This document shows, in pieces, positions 51,150-51,171 of a stretch of DNA of 51,171 bases. A model generated the notes under the pieces. The model did no database searches, was not told where the DNA came from, and saw only the letters and a list, made by a program, of their open reading frames with translations. This stretch comes from Verrucomicrobiales bacterium (GTDB lineage: Bacteria > Verrucomicrobiota > Verrucomicrobiia > Limisphaerales > J093), in NCBI GenBank assembly GCA_024233215.1, contig JACKPW010000030.1, forward strand, positions 1 through 51,171, written 5' to 3'. The stretch's first letter is position 1, and the number at the start of each line of letters is the position of its first letter. The position numbers and the translations under genes are program-made.

Positions 51150-51171
51150 CTACTTCACGCTCCGGAAGAAT
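51150..51171 (-). CDS. C-terminal end of a gene beyond the right edge
   Basis: The last bases read as FFRSVK then TAG (51152-51150) on the minus strand, about 60 bases before the terminator. Such aromatic/basic tails are common at the ends of large Verrucomicrobiota surface proteins. With six residues the assignment rests on the terminator and this ending only. Confidence 0.35.

Noticed and set aside
1..51171. CRISPR array
   Set aside because: No regularly spaced direct repeats were seen anywhere in the window.

Overview
The window is high-GC bacterial DNA that looks like a Verrucomicrobiota chromosome (Limisphaerales/Pedosphaera-like). This is an inference from the protein families: a type VII-like WXG100/FtsK locus, a ThrH phosphatase, a GH36-like secreted alpha-galactosidase, PQQ-propeller and parallel beta-helix exported proteins, a REP-associated transposase, and a possible right-edge gene ending in FFRSVK. 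No rRNA gene is present to confirm it.

Positions 1-26.75 kb form an accessory defence island that ends at a tyrosine integrase (25560-26657) beside a CAT-anticodon tRNA gene (26749-26823). Its left part, on the minus strand (16530 down to 1), is seven overlapping genes matching the methylation-associated defence system MADS in order: MAD2 DNA methyltransferase, MAD3 AAA ATPase, MAD4, MAD5 specificity subunit, MAD6 NERD/kinase/ATPase, MAD7, and MAD8 HerA/FtsK-like ATPase, which runs off the left edge. No MAD1 (helix-turn-helix) gene is seen.

Divergent from it on the plus strand are two cassettes for which I know no described system. The first (17098-21460) is a pair of overlapping P-loop ATPase genes; the first protein carries two cold-shock-like (OB) domains and TPRs. 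The second (21505-25532) is a run of small genes: two more cold-shock-domain proteins, a NYN-family ribonuclease-like protein, a Cys/His-rich protein, a PARP-like ADP-ribosyltransferase with an Arg-rich N-terminus, a small basic membrane protein, and a 107-residue protein. Cold-shock folds in three proteins next to a NYN nuclease and an ART suggest an RNA-directed conflict system. This is the best candidate here for something undescribed.

From 26.8 kb rightwards the genes look like ordinary chromosome, mostly on the minus strand: gamma-glutamyltranspeptidase, a fused TIGR04282/TIGR04283 glycosyltransferase, a TVP38-like membrane protein, a HEAT-repeat/thioredoxin fusion, alpha-galactosidase, a VOC protein (plus strand), ThrH and an inositol-monophosphatase-like enzyme. 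A compact operon follows (46.7 to 38.1 kb): beta-helix protein, chorismate-lyase-like protein, a gene broken by a 10-bp tandem duplication, a small protein, a WXG100 protein, two coiled-coil proteins and an EssC/FtsK-like ATPase.

At 46.4-47.3 kb a REP-associated IS200-like transposase lies between two direct ~140-bp repeats. One repeat has fused onto the 5' end of the beta-helix gene. The window ends with a radical SAM HemN/HemW-like protein, a nucleotidyltransferase with a small partner, a PQQ propeller protein, and a terminator for a gene entering from the right.
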